Made by a program: the position numbers and the translations under genes. From Bradyrhizobium sp. 1(2017) (lineage in GTDB: Bacteria; Pseudomonadota; Alphaproteobacteria; Rhizobiales; Xanthobacteraceae), in the NCBI RefSeq assembly GCF_011602485.2, contig NZ_CP050022.2, positions 4,050,001 through 4,114,000 of the forward strand: a stretch of 64,000 bases of DNA. The letters are read 5' to 3'. This document shows, piece after piece, positions 1 through 9,177 of the stretch. The notes below the pieces were generated by a model. It ran no database searches and was not told the origin of the DNA. It saw nothing but the letters and a program-made list of their open reading frames with translations. Each line of letters starts with the position of its first letter. Within the stretch, counting starts at the first letter, position 1.

Positions 1-435
1 AATTTCACGGTCGACGGGCTCGTGCGCGCCCTGATCGGCATTGCGCTGTTCACGGGCGCCTATCAGGCCGAGAACGTCCGTGGCGGCCTCGCCGCGATTC
101 CGCGCGGCCAGGGCGAGGCCGCGGCCGCTCTCGGGCTGTCCTGGTGGAAGACGACCTCGCTGATCGTGCTGCCGCAGGCCCTGCGCCACGTCATTCCGAA
201 TCTCGTCAACAGCTTCATCTCGCTGTTCAAGGACACGTCGCTGGTCTCGATCGTGGCGCTGTTCGATCTCCTCGGCTCGCTTCGCGCCTCGTTCTCGGAT
301 CCGAAATGGTCGACGCCGTCGACCGCGTTCACCGGCTTTGCCTTCGCCGGCATCATCTACTTCATCTTCTGCTTTGGAATGTCGCGCTACTCGCTCTTCG
401 TCGAGCACCGCCTCAACGCTCACCGCCGCAACTGA
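1..435 (+). CDS. aapM: Amino-acid ABC transporter permease, C-terminal part (AapM-like)
   Basis: This is the 3' end of a gene whose start lies before the window; frame 1 is open from the first base. It is the C-terminal part of an inner-membrane permease that passes L-amino acids in an ABC importer. The EAA-type loop that docks on the ATPase is visible ([15 protein letters not shown], about residues 36-50 of the visible part), followed by [13 protein letters not shown] and [10 protein letters not shown], which are typical of the polar amino-acid (HisM/AapM) family. The last hydrophobic segment is [19 protein letters not shown]. The stop codon overlaps the ATG of the ATPase gene, so the two are translationally coupled. 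AapM rather than another HisM-family permease is inferred from the wording of the C-terminus and the neighbour. Confidence 0.85.
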   Translation, partial: NFTVDGLVRALIGIALFTGAYQAENVRGGLAAIPRGQGEAAAALGLSWWKTTSLIVLPQALRHVIPNLVNSFISLFKDTSLVSIVALFDLLGSLRASFSDPKWSTPSTAFTGFAFAGIIYFIFCFGMSRYSLFVEHRLNAHRRN

Positions 436-1184
436 TGGAGCGCATCATGTCCGATCCCATCGTCAAGATTTCCGGGCTCAACAAATGGTATGGCGATTTT
501 CACGTGCTGCGCGACATCGATCTCGAGGTCCGCAAGGGCGAGCGCATCGTGATCTGTGGCCCCTCGGGTTCCGGCAAATCGACGCTGATCCGCTGCATCA
601 ACGCGCTGGAGGAGTTCCAGGAGGGCGAGATCGTCGTCGACGGCATCGAGCTCGGACCGAACCTCAAGCACATCGACGCGGTGCGCCGCGAGGTCGGCAT
701 GGTCTTCCAGAGCTTCAATCTGTTCCCGCATCTGACGGTGCTCGACAATTGCACGCTGGCGCCGATCTGGGTACGCAACATTCCCAAGAAGGATGCCGAG
801 GCGACTGCGATGAAATTCCTGGAGCGGGTCAAGATCCCGCACCAGGCCAACAAGTTTCCCGGCCAGATGTCCGGCGGCCAGCAGCAGCGCGTGGCGATCG
901 CACGTGCCCTGACCATGAACCCGAAGGTGATGCTGTTCGACGAGCCGACCTCGGCGCTCGACCCTGAAATGGTCAAGGAGGTGCTCGACACCATGGTCGA
1001 TCTCGCCGGGGAGGGCATGACCATGCTGGTCGTCACCCACGAGATGGGCTTTGCCCGCGAGGTCGCCAACCGCGTCGTGTTCATGGACGCGGGCCAGATC
1101 ATCGAGGCCAACACGCCCAATGAATTCTTCGCAGCGCCGCAGCATGCCCGCACCAAACTGTTCCTGAGCCAGATCCTGCGCTGA
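435..1184 (+). CDS. aapP: Amino-acid ABC transporter ATP-binding protein (AapP-like)
   Basis: This 249-residue cytoplasmic ATPase powers the amino-acid importer encoded just before it. Walker A is GPSGSGKST (about residue 40), the Q-loop lies at [11 protein letters not shown], the signature is MSGGQQQR, and Walker B is [13 protein letters not shown], with the switch histidine in VVTHEMGF. The length is normal for the GlnQ/AapP family. The ATG at 435 overlaps the permease stop (TGATG). A second in-frame ATG at 447 (MSDPIVKI) is an alternative start. A GC-rich hairpin follows the stop directly. Confidence 0.93.
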   Translation: MERIMSDPIVKISGLNKWYGDFHVLRDIDLEVRKGERIVICGPSGSGKSTLIRCINALEEFQEGEIVVDGIELGPNLKHIDAVRREVGMVFQSFNLFPHLTVLDNCTLAPIWVRNIPKKDAEATAMKFLERVKIPHQANKFPGQMSGGQQQRVAIARALTMNPKVMLFDEPTSALDPEMVKEVLDTMVDLAGEGMTMLVVTHEMGFAREVANRVVFMDAGQIIEANTPNEFFAAPQHARTKLFLSQILR

Positions 1185-1186
1185 GG

Positions 1187-1204
1187 CCCCGGGAAATCCC
1201 GGGG
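1187..1204 (+). terminator. GC-rich hairpin after aapP
   Basis: CCCCGGG-AAAT-CCCGGGG forms a perfect 7-bp stem starting two bases after the aapP stop. No T-run follows, so this is only a possible terminator or mRNA-end stabiliser. Confidence 0.35.
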
Positions 1205-1284
1205 GCGTCCCGGGTGCAGCTGACCGGCCGGCCCCGACCGCGAATCAGCTAGACTCTGTCCGGGCCATCCTCCGGAGAGACACC
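1201..1284 (+). repeat. Leader copy A, upstream of first OGT-like gene
   Basis: These bases are closely matched by 3544-3628 ahead of the second OGT-like gene. Shared blocks are GGGGGCGTC, CAGCTGAC, CGAATCAGCTAGACTCT and CCATCCTCCGGAGAGACACC. The shared TAGACT could be a -10 element and GGAGAG is the ribosome site. Its conservation shows that the duplicated unit included the upstream region. Confidence 0.75.
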
Positions 1285-3525
1285 TTGCAGAGCAGCGGCG
1301 GCGCGCGCGCATTCCAGAACGCGCGATTGCAGAAGAAGTTGATGAAGCAGGCGGACGCCGTCATCTCCGCCGCGGCTGCCGCCTATGGCCAGGGCAAATA
1401 TGCCGAGACCGAGGCGCTGTGCCGTGAGATCCTCAAGGCAATTCCGGATCATGTCGACGCCATGCACCTGCTCGGCATGTGCGCCCATGACGGCCGGCGC
1501 CTGGAGGAGGCGCAACAGCTGCTCGAGCGCGTGATCGAGCTCGATCCGCGCCTGCACGACGCCCACAACAATCTGGCGACCGTGCATTTCGACCTTGGCA
1601 ATTACGAAGAGGCCCGGCGGTGCCAGGAGAAGGCCATCGCGCTGAAGCCGAATTTCGTGGTTGCGCTGACCAATCTCGGCAACACGCTGATGCATCTGGG
1701 GCGGTTCGCTGAGGCGCTCGAGCTGCACGAGCGTGCCATCAAGCTGAAGCCGGATTGCGCCGATGCATTCTGCAATCGCGGCATGGTCGAGATGTTGCTC
1801 GGACTGGTCGGCAACGCAAAGGAAAGTTTCGATCGCGCCCTGCTGTTTCAGCCGCGTCACGCGGAGGCTTTGGTCGGCAAGGGCATGGTCAGCATCGAGC
1901 TGCGGCACCACGACGAGGCGGCGGCGAAATTCGCCATGGCGCTCGCGATCAAGCCCGGATCGCCGAGGATTCTGGCCCAGCGCGGGCGGCTCAGTTTTGA
2001 GCTGCAGCGCCTCGACCAGGCGCTCACGGATTTCGAGGCTGCGCTGGCGATCTCGCCCAAGCTCGAGCTGGCGCTGCGGGGAAAGGCACAGACCTGCCTC
2101 ATCCAGGGAAAGACCGCGCAGGCGATCGCCGCCGCCACGACCTTGATCGAACAAAATCCGCGCTCTGAGATCGGGGTGGCGCTGATGGGCTTCGCCTATT
2201 CGAACCAGGGGGAGATCGACACCGCGATCGAATATCTCGATCGCGCGCTGGCGATCCGGCCGGACTATGGGGATGCGATCAGGGGCAAGATCTTCCTGCA
2301 GGACTACCGCGCCGAGGCTGATTTCGCCGTCCAGCAGGCCGTGCGGCGGGATTGGTGGGACCTGATCGGGGTCAAGCAGCCGCGAAGGACGCTACCGAAG
2401 CGGCCGCTCGATCCGGAGAAGCGGATCAAGGTCGGCTACGTCGCCGCCGAATTCCGCCAGCATTCGGCGGGCCTCACCTTGCTGCCGGTGCTCCGCCATC
2501 ACGATCACGCCAGGTTCGAGATCATCTGCTACTATTGCTGGCCGGTGCAGGACGAGTACACCGCCCGGTTCAAGCCGCTGGCGGACGTCTGGGTCGACGC
2601 CTGGCAGCTGTCGGACGACGAGCTGGCCGATCGCATCCAGGCTGACAATGTCGACATCCTGATCGACGTTTCGGGCCACACCACCGGTAACCGGCTCAAT
2701 GTCTTCGCGCGCAAGCCCGCCCCGATCCAGGCCACGGGCTTCGGACACGCGACGGGCACGGGCATGCAGACCATGGACTACGTGCTCGCGGATCCCATTT
2801 TCATTCCGCCGCCGGTTCGGCATCTGTTTCCCGAAAAGATCTACGATCTGCCGTGCCTGATCACGATGGAGCCGGTCTCGGACCAGCAGCCCTCCGAACT
2901 GCCGATGCTCCGCAACGGCTACGTCACCTTCGGCGTGTTCAACCGCATCTACAAGATCTCGGACGATGCGATCCGGGTGTGGTCGTGGCTGATGCGAGAG
3001 GTGCCGAGATCGAAGATCGTCCTGAAGCACGGCCTGCTCGACGATCCCTTGCTGCGCGATAGCCTGGTCGCGCGCTTCGTGGCCCAGGGCATTGCCGAGG
3101 AGAACATCACCTGCCTCGGCTCGACCTCGCGCAACGACCACCTGTTGGCCTTTGCCGATATCGACATCTCGCTCGATACGTTCCCGCAGAACGGCGGCAT
3201 CAGCACCTGGGAATCGCTCTACAAGGGCGTTCCCGTCGTGGCCAAGCTCGGCAACGGGGCCTCCTCGCGAGCCGGTGCCTCCATCGTGGCCGCCGTCGGG
3301 CTCGGCGACTGGGTCGCCGAGGATGACGACGGCTATGTCGAGATCGCGCGCAAATTTGCGACGCAGCCCGATCATCTCGCGAAATTGCGCGCGCAATTGC
3401 CGGCTCAGATTGCAGCCTCGCCGGCTGGCAATGTCGAGATTTACACGCGTGAGCTCGAAGCGGGTTACCGCCAGTTCTGGCGCGATTATTGTGCCGCGGC
3501 CTCGGAGGGTGATGACGTGGCGTAG
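1285..3525 (+). CDS. TPR-repeat O-GlcNAc-transferase-like (SPINDLY family) protein, copy 1
   Basis: The product is a 746-residue protein with about nine tetratricopeptide repeats in residues 20-340 (NPRSEIGVALMGFAYSNQGE is one typical unit), then a glycosyltransferase-41 (OGT/SPINDLY) catalytic region from about 375 to the end. Catalytic-region landmarks are GYVAAEF with the presumed active-site His393 (FRQHSAG), ARKPAPIQ, MDYVLADP, FGVFNRIYKIS and LDTFPQNGGISTWESLY. The family transfers a sugar from a nucleotide sugar to Ser/Thr of proteins; the substrate here is unknown. The TTG start at 1285 is chosen because GGAGAG lies at correct spacing and the same TTG context is kept in copy 2. It lies head-to-tail with a close paralogue. 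Confidence 0.85.
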   Translation: MQSSGGARAFQNARLQKKLMKQADAVISAAAAAYGQGKYAETEALCREILKAIPDHVDAMHLLGMCAHDGRRLEEAQQLLERVIELDPRLHDAHNNLATVHFDLGNYEEARRCQEKAIALKPNFVVALTNLGNTLMHLGRFAEALELHERAIKLKPDCADAFCNRGMVEMLLGLVGNAKESFDRALLFQPRHAEALVGKGMVSIELRHHDEAAAKFAMALAIKPGSPRILAQRGRLSFELQRLDQALTDFEAALAISPKLELALRGKAQTCLIQGKTAQAIAAATTLIEQNPRSEIGVALMGFAYSNQGEIDTAIEYLDRALAIRPDYGDAIRGKIFLQDYRAEADFAVQQAVRRDWWDLIGVKQPRRTLPKRPLDPEKRIKVGYVAAEFRQHSAGLTLLPVLRHHDHARFEIICYYCWPVQDEYTARFKPLADVWVDAWQLSDDELADRIQADNVDILIDVSGHTTGNRLNVFARKPAPIQATGFGHATGTGMQTMDYVLADPIFIPPPVRHLFPEKIYDLPCLITMEPVSDQQPSELPMLRNGYVTFGVFNRIYKISDDAIRVWSWLMREVPRSKIVLKHGLLDDPLLRDSLVARFVAQGIAEENITCLGSTSRNDHLLAFADIDISLDTFPQNGGISTWESLYKGVPVVAKLGNGASSRAGASIVAAVGLGDWVAEDDDGYVEIARKFATQPDHLAKLRAQLPAQIAASPAGNVEIYTRELEAGYRQFWRDYCAAASEGDDVA

Positions 3526-3543
3526 TCAGTTCGGGCACCCCCC

Positions 3544-3628
3544 GGGGGCGTCGCTGGTCCAGCTGACTGGGCGGCGCCGGCCACGAATCAGCTAGACTCT
3601 TTGTTGGACCATCCTCCGGAGAGACACC
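3544..3628 (+). repeat. Leader copy B, upstream of second OGT-like gene
   Basis: This is the second copy of the leader at 1201-1284 and it keeps the CGAATCAGCTAGACTCT and CATCCTCCGGAGAGACACC blocks. The run between them (TTGTTGGA against GTCCGGGC) has diverged. A CCCCCGGGGG palindrome sits at its left edge. Confidence 0.75.
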
Positions 3629-5872
3629 TTGCAGAGCAGCGGCGCCGGCGCGCGCGCGTTCCAGAACGCGCGATTGCAGAAGAAGTTGAAGAAGCAGGCG
3701 GATGCCGTCATCGCCGCCGCCGCAACGGCTCATGGCCAGGGCAGACATGCGGAGACCGAGGCGCTCTGCCGCCAGGTGTTGCAGGTCGTTCCGGATCATT
3801 TCGACGCCACGCACCTGTTCGGCCTATGTGCGCTTCAAGGCGGCCGCCTGGGGGAGGCGCAGCAGCTGCTCGAACGCGCGATCACGATCGATCCGCGTTC
3901 GCACGAGGCCCATAACAATCTCGCAGCAGTGCACTCCAGCCTCGGGCAATTGGAGGCCGCCCGCTTATGTCAGGAGAAGGCGATCGCGCTGAAGCCGAAT
4001 TTCCCGCAGGCCCTGACCGGCCTCGGCAATAGCTTGCTCCAGATGAACCTGCCCGAACAGGCAATCGAAGCCTACGACCGCGCTATCAGGCTGAAGCCGG
4101 ACCATGCCGATGCGCTTTGCAATCGCGGCCTGGCGGAGCTGACCCTGCGCCGATTCGACCGCGCCAGGCAGAGCTTCGAGCGTGCCTTGGTGTTTCAGTC
4201 GCGTCACGTGGAAGCGCTGGTCGGCAAAGGCGTGGTCAGTATCGAGCTCAAGCACTACGATGAGGCGGAAGCCGCGCTCGCAACGGCGCTGACGATCAGA
4301 CCCAATTCGGCGAAGGCCGTGGCGCATCGCGGGCGGCTTCATCTCGAGCTGTCGCGGTCGGAACAGGCGGCGGCGGATTTCGATGCGGCGCTCGCGCTCT
4401 CGCCCAGGCTTGAAGTGGCCCTGCAAGGCAAGGCGCAGGTCGCGCTTGCCATGAGAAATACCGCGCAGGCGATTGCGGCGGTCAAGACCTTGCTCGAGGA
4501 AAATCCCCGCTCCGTGACCGCATTGGCGTTGCTAAGCGCCTGTTTCGCAAACCAGGGCGAGATCGCAGCCGCGATCGAACATCTCGACGCGGCGCTGGCA
4601 ATCGCGCCTGATCATGCTGACTTGATCGCGCGGAAGATCCACTTCCTGGACTTTCTCTCCGAAGCCGATTTCGCGGTCCAGCAGGCAGCGCGAAGACATT
4701 GGTGGGAGGCGATCGGCGCCAGACTGCCACAAAGGACTCTCCCGCCGCGGCCGCTCGATCCTGAGCGGCGGATCGTGATCGGCTATGTCGCGGCCGAGTT
4801 CTGGTACCATTCCGCAGCGTTCGGCTTGCTGCCGGTGCTGCGCCATCATGATCACGCCAACTTCGAAATCGTCTGCTATTCGTGCTCGCCGCAGCGCGAC
4901 GAGATGACCGCCGAATTCGAGTCGCTGGCGGACGTCTGGGTCGATGCCTGGCAGCTTTCGGACGACGAGCTGGCTGATCGTATCCAGGCCGACAAGGTCG
5001 ATGTCCTGATCGACGTATCAGGGCATTCGACCGGCAACAGGCTTCCCGTGTTCGCCCGCAAACCGGCTCCCATCCAGGTCACGGGCTTCGGGCACGCGAC
5101 CGGGACCGGCCTTGGGACCATGGACTACGTGCTCGCCGATCCGGTCTTCATTCCGCAACCGGCGCGGCATTTGCTCGCCGAAAGGGTTCACGATCTGCCC
5201 TGCATGATCACGACCGATCCCATCCTTGACGTCCCGGCTTCGGAGCTGCCCATGCTCCGCAATGGCCACGTCACCTTCGGCGTGTTCAACCGCATCTACA
5301 AGATCTCGGACGAGGCCGTCCGGGTGTGGGCAAAAATCATGCGCGAGGTGACCGGATCGAAGATCATCATCAAGCATACGCTGCTCGATGATACCCTGCT
5401 GCGCGACGGTCTGATCGCGCGGTTCGTGGCGCAGGGCGTCGCGGAAGAGAACGTCATCTGCATGGGGTCGACGCCGCGCCACGAGCACCTGCTGGCCTTC
5501 GCGCAGGTCGACATCTCGCTCGATACGTTCCCGCAGAATGGCGGCGTCAGCACCTGGGAATCGCTCTATGCGGGCGTTCCGGTCGTCGCCAAGCTCGGCA
5601 ACGGTGCCTCGTCGCGCGCCGGTGGCGCCATCGTGGCTGCCGTCGGGCTCGACGACTGGGTCGCCGCGGACGATGAAGACTACGCCGCGATTGCGTGCCG
5701 ATATGCGGCGCTGCCTGCTCACCTGGCGAAGTTGCGCGCGGAGTTCCCGGCTCGGATCGCGGCTTCGCCGGCCGGCAATGTCGAGACCTACACGCGCAAG
5801 GTCGAGGCGGGCTATCGCCAGTTCTGGCGCGACTATTGTGCTGGGACCGCGGAAAACGGCGAGGTCGCGTAA
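3629..5872 (+). CDS. TPR-repeat O-GlcNAc-transferase-like (SPINDLY family) protein, copy 2
   Basis: At 747 residues this is colinear with copy 1 from the first residues (QSSG..ARAFQNARLQKKL) to the last (YRQFWRDYCA). The TPR region spans about residues 20-340 and the GT41 catalytic region runs from about 375. The presumed catalytic histidine is His394 (FWYHSAA), and ARKPAPIQ, FGVFNRIYKIS and LDTFPQNGGVSTWESLY are kept. The catalytic part matches copy 1 much better than the TPR part does, as expected if sugar transfer is preserved while target recognition diverges. The TTG start again follows GGAGAG. No gene for an acceptor protein is recognisable nearby. Confidence 0.85.
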   Translation: MQSSGAGARAFQNARLQKKLKKQADAVIAAAATAHGQGRHAETEALCRQVLQVVPDHFDATHLFGLCALQGGRLGEAQQLLERAITIDPRSHEAHNNLAAVHSSLGQLEAARLCQEKAIALKPNFPQALTGLGNSLLQMNLPEQAIEAYDRAIRLKPDHADALCNRGLAELTLRRFDRARQSFERALVFQSRHVEALVGKGVVSIELKHYDEAEAALATALTIRPNSAKAVAHRGRLHLELSRSEQAAADFDAALALSPRLEVALQGKAQVALAMRNTAQAIAAVKTLLEENPRSVTALALLSACFANQGEIAAAIEHLDAALAIAPDHADLIARKIHFLDFLSEADFAVQQAARRHWWEAIGARLPQRTLPPRPLDPERRIVIGYVAAEFWYHSAAFGLLPVLRHHDHANFEIVCYSCSPQRDEMTAEFESLADVWVDAWQLSDDELADRIQADKVDVLIDVSGHSTGNRLPVFARKPAPIQVTGFGHATGTGLGTMDYVLADPVFIPQPARHLLAERVHDLPCMITTDPILDVPASELPMLRNGHVTFGVFNRIYKISDEAVRVWAKIMREVTGSKIIIKHTLLDDTLLRDGLIARFVAQGVAEENVICMGSTPRHEHLLAFAQVDISLDTFPQNGGVSTWESLYAGVPVVAKLGNGASSRAGGAIVAAVGLDDWVAADDEDYAAIACRYAALPAHLAKLRAEFPARIAASPAGNVETYTRKVEAGYRQFWRDYCAGTAENGEVA

Positions 5873-5884
5873 AGCGCCGGCTTG

Positions 5885-5907
5885 AGCGCGCGCCTGGGGC
5901 GCGCGCT
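5885..5907. terminator. Bidirectional hairpin between convergent genes
   Basis: AGCGCGCGCC-TGG-GGCGCGCGCT is a perfect 10-bp stem placed between the stop of OGT copy 2 and the stop of cysK on the other strand. It is a likely shared transcription stop, although T-runs are short. Confidence 0.6.
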
Positions 5908-5918
5908 TGCTATGGCCA

Positions 5919-6953
5919 TCAGACGAAGGGCGGCTTGATGTTGCTGCGCTTCTCCAGCCATTCGGGCACGGGCAGGTTCTTGGCGCGCATGAAGTCCGCG
6001 TTGAACAGCTTCGACTGGTAGCGGCTGCCGGAATCGCAGAGTACGGTGACGATCATCTTGCCGGGCCCGAGCTGCTTCGCAAGCTGCGTCGCGCCAACGA
6101 TGTTGATGCCCGTCGAGCCGCCCAGGCACAGACCCTCATGCTGAAGCAACTCGTAGATGGCGCTCACGGCTTCGGCGTCGGGAATGAGATAGGCGTCATC
6201 GACCTTGGCCGTCTCGACGATCGCGGTGGCGCGGTTGAGGCCGATGCCCTCGGTGATCGAGCCGCCAGGCGTCGCCTTGGCATCGCCGGTCCGGAAATAT
6301 TCATACATGCCCGCGCCGTGCGGATCGGCGCAGGCGATGCGGACGTTCTTGCTCTTCTCTTTCAGATAGCGGCTGATGCCGGCAAGCGTGCCGCCGCTGC
6401 CGACCGAGCAGACGAAGCCGTCGACCTTGCCGCCGGTCTGCTCCCAGATCTCAGGGCCAGTGGATTCGTAATGCGCCTTGGCATTGTCGAGGTTGTTCCA
6501 CTGGTCGGCGAAGAGCACGCCATTGGGTTCGGTCTTGCGCAGCTCGTCGGCGAGCCTGCGGCCGACATGCTGGTAGTTGTTCGGGTTGGCATAGGGCAGG
6601 GCCGGCACCTCGATCAGCTCGGCCCCGCACAGCTTCAGGAAATCCTTCTTCTCCTGGCTCTGCGTCTCCGGGATCACGATCAGCGTGCGGTAGCCCCGCG
6701 CGCTCGCAACGACCGCAAGGCCGATGCCGGTGTTGCCGGCGGTCGCCTCCACCACGAGCCCGCCAGGCTTCAGTTCGCCGCGCTTCTCGGCCTCCAGGAT
6801 CATCCATTTGCCGGCCCGGTCCTTGACCGACTGGCCGGGATTCATGAACTCGGCCTTGCCCAGGATGGTGCAGCCGGTCAGTTCCGAGGCGCGCTTGAGC
6901 TTGATGAGCGGGGTGTTGCCGATGGCTTCGACAACGTCAGTCTTGATGGTCAT
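5919..6953 (-). CDS. cysK: Cysteine synthase A (O-acetylserine sulfhydrylase)
   Basis: This pyridoxal-phosphate enzyme makes cysteine from O-acetylserine and sulfide in the cytoplasm. It has 344 residues from the ATG at 6953. A longer reading from a TTG at 6974 is less likely because MTIKTDVVEAIGNTPLI aligns with the usual family start. Lys44 in NPGQSVKDR should carry the cofactor; EATAGNTGIG is the substrate/phosphate loop, and VGSGGTLAGI is the glycine-rich phosphate cup. It is slightly longer than typical CysK at the C-terminus (LEKRSNIKPPFV). It converges on OGT copy 2 and stands alone. A cystathionine beta-synthase-like activity cannot be excluded from sequence alone. Confidence 0.88.
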   Translation of the reverse strand: MTIKTDVVEAIGNTPLIKLKRASELTGCTILGKAEFMNPGQSVKDRAGKWMILEAEKRGELKPGGLVVEATAGNTGIGLAVVASARGYRTLIVIPETQSQEKKDFLKLCGAELIEVPALPYANPNNYQHVGRRLADELRKTEPNGVLFADQWNNLDNAKAHYESTGPEIWEQTGGKVDGFVCSVGSGGTLAGISRYLKEKSKNVRIACADPHGAGMYEYFRTGDAKATPGGSITEGIGLNRATAIVETAKVDDAYLIPDAEAVSAIYELLQHEGLCLGGSTGINIVGATQLAKQLGPGKMIVTVLCDSGSRYQSKLFNADFMRAKNLPVPEWLEKRSNIKPPFV

Positions 6954-7665
6954 ATCGGGGGAAATCACTGGCAAAGGGTTGATCAGGCTGGCCAGAACCT
7001 AGTGCTTGCAAGGCCAAAGGGGAAGGCTTTTGCGCCGCGGCGAAACCGGCCCAACGCTCCGCCGCAGCAGCGATAGTGTGAGAATATCGACGTCGCGGCG
7101 ATGTGCCGAACCGCGAGGCGGGATATCGCAGGAGAATATTCGCGATCTTCGTCGGAGCACGGAAGTCAACGATCGTCATGAGCAGTTCTCGCGACACTCT
7201 TCGCTCTCGGCGGGACGGTCCGATGCCAGAGTTGGACGGATGGTGCGTGGAAGCTTGACGCGTGCCTGCCTGAGCGAAGCGCATTCGTTTTCGGCGATTG
7301 ACGGACTCGTGAGCGTGGCCGTGCCGGATCTCGCGACCGAGCTGAAACTTCCGTGGGGCCGCCAAGCGCGGCGACAGAATCGCGCCGCGCCGCTGTTGCG
7401 GCAATATCACATGAAATCTTAGTAAGCTTGAAGGCCTGACGGACTGGCGAAATGAAGGAAGTGCCTGCAAGACAATGATATCTTGTATTTACTCAGATCC
7501 GGCGTCCGTCTTGTCCGGCGTGCCTCTCGCACCTGCGGGACTGTCCCGCAGTTCCGCGCCCGGCTAGTATGGGTGTTGAGGTTCCGCAGAAAGCATCAAA
7601 GCTGTGAACGAGTTATCCAAGGCCCCCCGACTGTGCCGCCGCGAATCGGTTAATTCGGCTGTGCG
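6954..7665. other. Intergenic stretch with no supported gene
   Basis: Between cysK and the RND operon I find no open frame with a ribosome site and protein-like composition. Frames on both strands (for example 7006-7422 plus and 6937-7470 minus) are Arg-rich and match no family I know. The right part (7440-7600) is less GC-rich and probably holds the efflux-operon promoter, including the hairpin at 7533-7551. Confidence 0.6.
7533..7551. promoter_or_regulatory. Inverted repeat upstream of RND efflux operon
   Basis: CTGCGGGA-CTG-TCCCGCAG is a perfect 8-bp inverted repeat about 150-190 bases before the first efflux gene. It could be an operator or a hairpin; no adjacent regulator gene is present. 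Confidence 0.35.
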
Positions 7666-7725
7666 GTGGCGGCTCGATCTGCCCGGCGGGGGGTGGATGT
7701 GACACAGGATGTTTCTGCGATCGCC

Positions 7726-9177
7726 ATGCGGCGGTCTCCTGGTTCGCCGTCCCGGACGCGGCGCGCGGCGCGCTGGCTTGCGGCGCTGTGTCTCGCGGCC
7801 AGTTCCGGCGCCTGCGTGCTGACGCAGGACCTTCCCGACCCCGCGCTCGATGTTCCCGTTCAGTACAAATATGCCGGGAAGGGGGATAGGCCGCCATCGC
7901 TGGACTGGTGGCGCGGCTTCCGTTCCGCCGAGCTGACGCAGCTGATGGAGGAGGCGCAGACCGTCAACCTCGACATCGCCGCGGCCGTCGCACGCATCGT
8001 CCAGGCCGACGCCCAGGCGCGGCAGGCGGGCGCGGCGCTGCTGCCGAGCGTGTCGACCGGCGGATCGGAAACCTATTCGCGCACCTCGGGCTCGAGCGCC
8101 TCGGGCCTGTCCATCGGCGGACGCGAGGTCGTTAACTATTCGGCCTCGCTCAGCGCGAGCTACCAGCTCGACTTCTGGGGCCAGAACCGCGACGCGCTGC
8201 AAACGGCGGAGGAGACCGCGAACGCCAACCGGTTCGATCGCGACACGGTCGCGCTGACGACACTGGCGGGCGTTGCCAACGCCTATTTCCAGGTGCTGGC
8301 CTCGCAGGACCGGCTGCGCACCGCCCAGAGCAACATCGCGAGTGCACAGCGCGTCCTCGATGCCATCAAGGAGCGCCGCAGGGCCGGCACCGGGACCGAT
8401 CTCGACGTCGCGCAGCAGGAGAGCCTGCTTGCGAACCAGAAGGCGCTGGTGCCGCCATTGCGGCAGACGCTCGACCAGAACGTCAACGCGCTCGCGGTGC
8501 TGGTGTCGCGGCCGCCGGAGAGCGTAAGGGTACTCGGCGGCTCGCTGAACAAGATCGCGACCCCGCGCGTCACGCCTGGCCTGCCGTCGGAGCTCCTGAC
8601 GCAGCGGCCCGACATCCGCCGGCAGGAGGCGCAGCTCGCCTCGGCCACCGCGAACATCGGCAACGCGCGCGCGCAGTTCTTTCCGACCATTCAGCTCACC
8701 GGCAATGGCGGCTATCAGAGCTCGGCGCTGGTCTCGCTTTTCCAGCCGCATGCGGCGTTCTTCCAGCTCGTTGGCAGCGCCACGCAGCCGATCTTCGACG
8801 GCGGCAGGATCCTCGGCAATTTCGAATTTGCCAAGGCGCGGCAGGATGAACTACTCCAGACCTACCGCAAGACCATCGTCCAGGCCTTTACCGACGTCGA
8901 CAATGCGCTGTTCTCGATCAAGCAGACCACGATCAAGCTGCAATTGCAGCGCGACGTCGTGACCGCCTCGCGCCGCGCCTTCGATCTCTCCGAGCAGCAA
9001 TTGCGCGCCGGCACCGCCGACATCGTGACCGTGCTGAACGTCCAACAGACACTATTTCAGGCGGAAGATGCGTTGTGGCAGGCCCAACTCGCACGGCTTC
9101 TCGCCATCGTCAGCCTGTATCAGGCGCTCGGCGGCGGCTGGGAGCCGCGCATGGAGAAACCGGTCAATGCTCTTTAA
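7726..9177 (+). CDS. RND efflux outer-membrane lipoprotein (NodT family)
   Basis: This is the outer-membrane channel of a tripartite efflux pump. From the ATG at 7726 it has 483 residues with an Arg-rich n-region, a hydrophobic WLAALCLAASSGA stretch and a lipid-anchor cysteine at residue 30. Two OEP repeats follow, visible from periplasmic helix motifs such as LDVAQQESLLANQKALVPPL and from QRPDIRRQEAQL, the classic NodT-family sequence. The frame is open upstream with GTG codons at 7666 and 7699; 7699 has a G-rich stretch before it and is a real alternative start. The stop overlaps the adaptor gene start, so the four genes through 16864 read as one operon. Confidence 0.87.
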   Translation: MRRSPGSPSRTRRAARWLAALCLAASSGACVLTQDLPDPALDVPVQYKYAGKGDRPPSLDWWRGFRSAELTQLMEEAQTVNLDIAAAVARIVQADAQARQAGAALLPSVSTGGSETYSRTSGSSASGLSIGGREVVNYSASLSASYQLDFWGQNRDALQTAEETANANRFDRDTVALTTLAGVANAYFQVLASQDRLRTAQSNIASAQRVLDAIKERRRAGTGTDLDVAQQESLLANQKALVPPLRQTLDQNVNALAVLVSRPPESVRVLGGSLNKIATPRVTPGLPSELLTQRPDIRRQEAQLASATANIGNARAQFFPTIQLTGNGGYQSSALVSLFQPHAAFFQLVGSATQPIFDGGRILGNFEFAKARQDELLQTYRKTIVQAFTDVDNALFSIKQTTIKLQLQRDVVTASRRAFDLSEQQLRAGTADIVTVLNVQQTLFQAEDALWQAQLARLLAIVSLYQALGGGWEPRMEKPVNAL

